From JAUYQR01 sp050632395 (GTDB taxonomy: Bacteria; Pseudomonadota; Alphaproteobacteria; Rhodobacterales; Rhodobacteraceae), in assembly GCF_050632395.1 (NCBI RefSeq), contig NZ_CP192600.1, positions 3,658,001 through 3,722,000 of the forward strand: a stretch of 64,000 nt of DNA. Direction: 5' to 3'. The notes beneath the pieces were generated by a model. That model was not told the DNA's origin and did not search any database. It worked only from the letters and a program-made list of their open reading frames with translations. Each line of letters begins with the position of its first letter. Within the stretch, counting starts at the first letter, position 1. The position numbers and the translations under genes were made by a program. Below are positions 58,529-64,000 of the stretch, piece after piece.

Positions 58529-58605
58529 ATGCGCCGAACCTACGGGCGAACCCGGCGGGGTTCAACACCTCTGGCCTGTTTGAAAGCCGCTGGATAGAAC
58601 GGGGA

Positions 58606-59376
58606 ATGCTCGCAACGATCCATCACCCTGCCACGATGCCCGATGATGCCTTGCCTTTGGTCATAGCGCATGGGCTTTACGGATCGGCGCGCAACTGGGG
58701 CGTGATTGCCCGACGTCTGGCTGACCGTCGCGATGTTGTGGCGGTGGACATGCGCAACCACGGCATCAGCCCGCGCAGCGATGTACAGGGCTACCCCGAA
58801 ATGGCAGCAGATCTGGCCGAGGTGATCGAAAGCCTTGGCGGGCGCGCCGACCTCTTGGGTCATTCGATGGGCGGCAAGGCGTCGATGGTGCTTGCCCTGA
58901 CCCGACCGGACTTGATCCGTAGGCTGGTGGTGGCGGATATCGCGCCGGTCGCCTACAGCCATGACCAGACGCGGCATGTGCTGGCAATGCGGCGCGTCGA
59001 CCTTGCGACCGTGACGACCCGTGCCGAAGCGGACGCGGCGCTGGCACCTTCGGTGGACGATCCAGCCTTGCGCGCGTTCTTTCTGCAATCCCTCGACTTT
59101 CGCGAAAAGCCGCCGGTCTGGCGGCTGAACCTCGACGTGCTCGAGGCCGAAATGCCAAAGATCGTCGGTTGGCCCGACACCACTGGCCGCTTCGAGGGAC
59201 CGGCTCTTTTTCTGACCGGGGCCGACAGCGGTTACGTCCGCCCCGAATACCGCGACACAATCCGCGCCCTGTTCCCCAAGGCGCGGTTTGCCAAAATTCC
59301 CGGCGCCGGTCATTGGCTTCACGCCGAAAAACCGCGTGAATTCGAGGAAACCGTCCGGGTATTTCTGGAAGCCTAG
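58606..59376 (+). CDS. alpha/beta hydrolase (YbfF-like)
   Basis: A 256-residue esterase or hydrolase. Seen: LPLVIAHGLYGSARNWGVIA (oxyanion HG), VVAVDMRNHGISPRSD, the nucleophile elbow DLLGHSMGGKASMVLAL, ALFLTGADSGYVRPEYRD (Asp) and the catalytic His in KIPGAGHWLHAEKP. The pattern matches YbfF-type acyl-ester hydrolases. The ATG at 58606 has GGGGA upstream; an upstream ORF continuation is a shadow. The substrate is unknown. Confidence 0.85.
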   Translation: MLATIHHPATMPDDALPLVIAHGLYGSARNWGVIARRLADRRDVVAVDMRNHGISPRSDVQGYPEMAADLAEVIESLGGRADLLGHSMGGKASMVLALTRPDLIRRLVVADIAPVAYSHDQTRHVLAMRRVDLATVTTRAEADAALAPSVDDPALRAFFLQSLDFREKPPVWRLNLDVLEAEMPKIVGWPDTTGRFEGPALFLTGADSGYVRPEYRDTIRALFPKARFAKIPGAGHWLHAEKPREFEETVRVFLEA

Positions 59377-59389
59377 TGCTGACGCCGGC

Positions 59390-59878
59390 TTACTGCGCCT
59401 TGCGCATCCGGTCCAAAAGGCCGTCCTTCAGCCAGAAATGATGCCAAAGCACGCCAGCGACATGCGCCGCGATCAGCACGATGAACACTGGCTTGCCCAG
59501 TTCATGGAGGTCCGCAGCCTCGTGCAACCCGCCGAACCACGCGGCAAGGCCGGTTAGCGGCACCGCCAATATCAACGCGTAGAAGGCCCAATGCACTACC
59601 GAAGCTGCGCGCTCCGTCAGTGCCGACCCTGCACCCGTCGCCTCCGGCACGCCGCGACCAAATCGCAGGCCCAGCCGCCACAGGCCAAACAGCAGGACCA
59701 GTGTCCCTGCCCCGATATGCCCCAGCGTCATAAGATCGTAATTGGCCACGCCCGTATCGCGCAACGTATCGTAAGCACTGCCGATCTCTTCACCGAAGAT
59801 CAGGTTGCCGATGATCAGAACCGCAATGATCCAGTGAAGCGTGATCTGGGTTCGGGAATAGGCTTTGGGGGCGGACAT
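59390..59878 (-). CDS. cytochrome b561-type membrane protein
   Basis: A 162-residue four-helix membrane cytochrome. Opening YSRTQITLHWIIAVLIIGNL with a haem His in helix 1, then DLMTLGHIGAGTLVLLFGLWR, VVHWAFYALILAVPLTGLAA and VFIVLIAAHVAGVLWHHFWL with His ligands. It is like YodB/cytochrome b561, which passes electrons between quinol and periplasmic partners. It is convergent with the hydrolase gene at 13 bases and likely monocistronic. Confidence 0.88.
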   Translation of the reverse strand: MSAPKAYSRTQITLHWIIAVLIIGNLIFGEEIGSAYDTLRDTGVANYDLMTLGHIGAGTLVLLFGLWRLGLRFGRGVPEATGAGSALTERAASVVHWAFYALILAVPLTGLAAWFGGLHEAADLHELGKPVFIVLIAAHVAGVLWHHFWLKDGLLDRMRKAQ

Positions 59879-59932
59879 TGCATGGCTCCTTCGTTTCAGT
59901 CGTCATACGGTCACAATGGCAGTTTCCGTCGC

Positions 59933-60109
59933 TCAGGCAATCTGTCCGGCGACAATCCAGCTGGCCGGCATCGCCAGCAGAAACCCGATCGCGGCCGCAG
60001 CAATGATGGATGTCAGGTCAACCCAACCCAGTGTCAGCGCAATGATGATCGCGCTGCCCATCAGGGCGGCAGAAATCATGGAAAACAGGATCATGGTCAA
60101 GCGCAGCAT
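59933..60109 (-). CDS. small membrane protein
   Basis: A 58-residue protein with two hydrophobic segments (LTMILFSMISAALMGSAIII, then IIAAAAIGFLLAMPASWIVA). The ATG at 60109 has GGAG a few bases upstream; an earlier in-frame ATG adds a shadow region. Small Rhodobacterales proteins of this kind are sometimes mis-labelled as CTP synthetase; there is no such domain. Function is unknown. Confidence 0.6.
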   Translation of the reverse strand: MLRLTMILFSMISAALMGSAIIIALTLGWVDLTSIIAAAAIGFLLAMPASWIVAGQIA

Positions 60110-60175
60110 CAGAGGCTCCAGTGTTCTGACTGGATGTCTCATACAGACCACAGCGCTGGACCGCATTGATCAGGA

Positions 60176-61296
60176 TCAGGAGCGGCGCAGAATATCCAGC
60201 AGGGCCGCGTCGGGCAGCGAGACCGGATTGCCCTTCATCGACGAGGCCGAGGCCGAGGCGGCAACGATTGCGCCATGATCCTCGGGCCGCACTCCCAGAT
60301 CTGCCAGATCCGGCAAGCCCGCACTCCGCGCCCAGGTTTGCAGAGCCTGAGGAGCCGCCTCGGCGGTCGTGCCGAAGGCGGCTGCAATGATGTCGCAGAC
60401 ATGGTCGAGCCGTTGGCGGGCGTTGCCCGAGGTGGCAGCGCGGTTGACTGCCAGAACCGGTCCGATCATTGCTCCGCAGATCGCGCCGTGCGCGGCACCG
60501 GTCATGCCGCCGATCACCCCAGCAAATCCATGCACCGCGCCCAGCCCGGCATTCGACAGCGCAAGCCCGCCGCACAGGCTGACCCAGGCCATCGTGTCGC
60601 GGGCGGCAGGATATTCGCCTTCCATCAGCAGACGCAGCGCTGCAAGGCCGGGGCCGATAACCGGCAGCGTCAGCGCATCGGTGTATGGCGTGGCCTTGGA
60701 TGAGACGTAGGGTTCAATCACCTGCACCACCGCATCAAGGCCGGAGGCAAGTGTGACCCCCCGTGGGCAGCAGTCGGTAAGCGCCGGGTCCACGATGGCG
60801 AGGCGCGCGATCATCCGGTCGTCGCGAAGGCTGACCTTTCGGCCGTGGTCGGGCAGGCCGATCACCGCATTTCGTGTCGCCTCGGCACCGGTGCCACTGG
60901 TTGTCGGGATCGCGATGAAGGGCAGCGGCGCGGTAGACAGCGGAAGCGATTTTCCGACCACCTCCAAATGATCCATCGCCGGGCTTTCCGACGGGATCAG
61001 CGCAGCAAGCGCCTTGCCCATGTCAAGGACCGCACCGCCGCCAATGGCCGCCACCCATTGCGGGGCGATGGACCGGGCTTGCCCCAACGCCGCGTCAAGG
61101 TCTGTCAGAGTTGGCTCACCCGCACAGATGATCGTCAGTGCGTCCGGCAGCGCCTCGGTCAGCCAACGCGCGCGATCAACATTCGCGCCGTGCACGATCA
61201 CGCCGCGCAGACCGAAGGCTTTGATCAAGCCGGGCGCTTTTGCAGCCTCGCCCCGACCGAACAGGATGCGCGGCGGGCTGGTGATGGCGAACGGGG

Positions 61297-61300
<4 letters not shown>
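60176..61300 (-). CDS. iron-containing (type III) alcohol dehydrogenase-like protein
   Basis: A 374-residue protein of the Fe-ADH/dehydroquinate synthase-like superfamily. Rossmann part: PRILFGRGEAAKAPGLIKAF, VAAIGGGAVLDMGKALA, FIAIPTTSGTGAEATRNAVI. Metal region: GLDAVVQVIEPYVSSKATPY, then GAVHGFAGVIGGMTGAAHGA. Compared with FucO, Asp (189), His (257) and His (271) ligands are kept, but ligand His 200 is Gln 193 and active-site His 267 is Gly 261. Its start overlaps the glpK stop as ATGA, so it may serve glycerol metabolism, but the substrate is unknown. Confidence 0.82.
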
Positions 61301-62781
<1,481 letters not shown>

Positions 62782-62912
62782 GGATCGCGGTCCCTCGGGG
62801 TCTTGGCGGCGAGGTGTCCCACCGTGGGACATGCAGTGGCCGCTTTTCTTTTCAACGACTTAGCTGACGAATTAACACTCTGGTAAGCTCTTTGGCCGTT
62901 TCATCTGTCTTG

Positions 62913-62970
62913 AAATATCCCCGCCGGAGGCTTCCGTCAGATGCGGCAGGAGCCTCCGGCGGGGATATTT
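62913..62970. terminator. 20-bp-arm palindrome (terminator) between the GlpV-like gene and glpK
   Basis: The arms 62913-62932 and 62951-62970 are perfectly complementary over 20 bases (AAATATCCCC... and ...GGGGATATTT), loop 18. The stem is GC-rich with A/T ends, so it can terminate transcription of the GlpV-like gene. This AAATATCCCC-GGGGATATTT form recurs in Rhodobacteraceae genomes, as far as I recall. Confidence 0.7.
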
Positions 62971-63015
62971 TAGAACAGGTGAATGGGGGCGAGGTGAACC
63001 CGCCCCCCTCAAGCC

Positions 63016-64000
63016 TTAGTTCTGCCAGGACTTGATCAGCTCGTCGTAAGCGATCGTCTTGGGCTCTTCGTCCTCGTTCGCCAGCTTGGCGACCGGAGCG
63101 CCCGGCTGGTCGATCCAGTACTGGGCGTCCTTCACTTCGCCCATCTTCGGACCGATGTCGCCCTGCACGCCGGCGCGTTCGATCCGCTCCAGCACTTTTT
63201 CCTGCTCGGCGCAGAGGCTGTCCAGCGCTTCCTGCGGGGTTTTGGCACCCGACATGGCGTCGCCGATGTTCTGCCACCACAGCTGCGCCATCTTCGGGTA
63301 ATCCGGGATGTTGGTGCCGGTGGGCGACCACTGAACGCGGGCTGGCGAGCGGTAGAATTCGATCAGGCCGCCAAGTTTCGGAGCGCGTTCCGTGAAGTGC
63401 GGGCTGTCGATGGTGGACTGACGGACGAAGGTCAGGCCAACGTCAGACTTCTTCACGTCGACAGTCTTCGACGTGACGAACTGGGCGTAGAGCCATGCAG
63501 CCTGAGCGCGGTCCACCGGGGTGGACTTCATCAGGGTCCACGAACCCACGTCCTGATAGCCGATCTTCTGGCCGTTCTGCCAGTAGACGCCGTGCGGCGA
63601 GGGAGCCATGCGCCACTTGGGCGTGCCATCCTCGTTCATCACCGGGGTGCCGGGGACAACCGACGCTGCGGTGAAGGCGGTGTACCAGAACATCTGCTGG
63701 GCAATCGCGCCCTGGGCAGGAACCGGGCCGGCTTCGCCGAAGGTCATGCCTTGGGCTTCTGGCGGCGTGTACTTCTGCAGCCATTCGATCGCCTTGGTCA
63801 CGGCATAGACCGCCGCTGCGTCGTTGGTCGCACCACCACGGGTCACGCAAGAGCCGACCGGACGCGAGTTTTCGTCCACGCGAACGCCCCATTCGTCAAC
63901 CGGCAGGCCGTTCGGTTCGCCAACGTCGCCCATGCCGGCCATCGACATCCACGCATCGGTATAACGCCAGCCGAGCGAGGGGTCTTTCTTGCCGTAGTCC
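63016..64000 (-). CDS. glpV: GlpV-like glycerol ABC transporter substrate-binding protein, partial
   Basis: Periplasmic binding protein of the family 1 extracellular solute-binding type, truncated by the window edge so that only about 327 C-terminal residues are seen. Distinctive parts: SCVTRGGATNDAAAVYAVTK, MTFGEAGPVPAQGAIAQQMF, GVYWQNGQKIGYQDVGSWTL, and SPARVQWSPTGTNIPDYPKM. These match GlpV proteins of Rhizobium/Rhodobacter glycerol transporters (glpSTPQV). It lies upstream of glpK on the same strand, supporting the glycerol role. The membrane and ATPase genes would lie further upstream, outside the window. Confidence 0.85.
   Translation of the reverse strand, partial: DYGKKDPSLGWRYTDAWMSMAGMGDVGEPNGLPVDEWGVRVDENSRPVGSCVTRGGATNDAAAVYAVTKAIEWLQKYTPPEAQGMTFGEAGPVPAQGAIAQQMFWYTAFTAASVVPGTPVMNEDGTPKWRMAPSPHGVYWQNGQKIGYQDVGSWTLMKSTPVDRAQAAWLYAQFVTSKTVDVKKSDVGLTFVRQSTIDSPHFTERAPKLGGLIEFYRSPARVQWSPTGTNIPDYPKMAQLWWQNIGDAMSGAKTPQEALDSLCAEQEKVLERIERAGVQGDIGPKMGEVKDAQYWIDQPGAPVAKLANEDEEPKTIAYDELIKSWQN

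Noticed and set aside
59933..60166. CTP synthetase annotation for the small membrane protein
   Set aside because: 58-77 residues with two hydrophobic segments cannot be a CTP synthetase; the name would be a propagated error.

Overview
The window is high-GC alphaproteobacterial chromosome, most likely from the family Rhodobacteraceae (Rhodobacter/Gemmobacter/Paracoccus-like). The main reason is the gene order. The sdhCDAB, mch, mcl2-like, mdh, sucCD, sucAB and lpd block, with ethylmalonyl-CoA pathway genes embedded, is laid out as in Rhodobacter sphaeroides. Many family-typical small genes (NnrU, TIGR02300, DUF6455, DUF1737, DUF1989) support this. No phage, transposase, plasmid or CRISPR signal is visible. 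The region looks like core chromosome with a few accessory insertions.

Region 1 (1-8.7 kb): the end of the B12-dependent ethylmalonyl-CoA mutase gene (ecm), a DUF6455 protein, deoD, a medium-chain oxidoreductase, a LysR regulator divergent from an unusual SHMT-like PLP enzyme, an aldo/keto reductase, a DUF1989 protein and an ExoD-like membrane protein.

Region 2 (8.7-30.5 kb): an almost complete set of TCA-cycle genes. On the minus strand lie mcl2-like, nnrU, DUF1737, mch, sdhC, sdhD, sdhA, three small lipoproteins, a GT61-type glycosyltransferase and sdhB. On the plus strand lie mdh, a methyltransferase, an exported protein, sucC, sucD, a DUF805 protein, sucA, sucB, two small genes and lpd. 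Two sets of 10-bp palindromes (core TGTGATCACA) with exact 21-bp spacing lie upstream of sdhC (two copies) and sucC (three copies). Related arrays of 11-bp direct repeats lie upstream of deoD and lpd.

Region 3 (30.5-43.4 kb): a methyltransferase-like protein, a GntR regulator, an M48-type metallopeptidase, a TIGR02300 protein, tRNA-Ala(GGC) with a promoter and a strong terminator, an RND efflux pair, the RhlE helicase, a CII-like DNA-binding protein, thymidine kinase, an EamA exporter, a degenerate M48-like membrane protein and a SPOR protein.

Region 4 (43.4-64 kb): a tightly overlapping nucleoside-salvage operon (cdd-deoA-deoB-add-upp), a VOC plus double-cupin fusion, maeB, prpE, an Hpt/sigma-54 response-regulator pair, nadK, glyA, a hydrolase, a cytochrome b561, an atypical iron-type alcohol dehydrogenase, glpK and the end of a GlpV-like glycerol-binding protein.

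Together the genes handle acetate/propionate/glyoxylate carbon (ecm, mch, mcl2-like, prpE, maeB), oxidise it through the TCA cycle, and salvage nucleosides and glycerol. The most interesting non-coding signals are the phased operator arrays and several perfect palindromes (maeB, the prpE/hpt gap, the glpV terminator).
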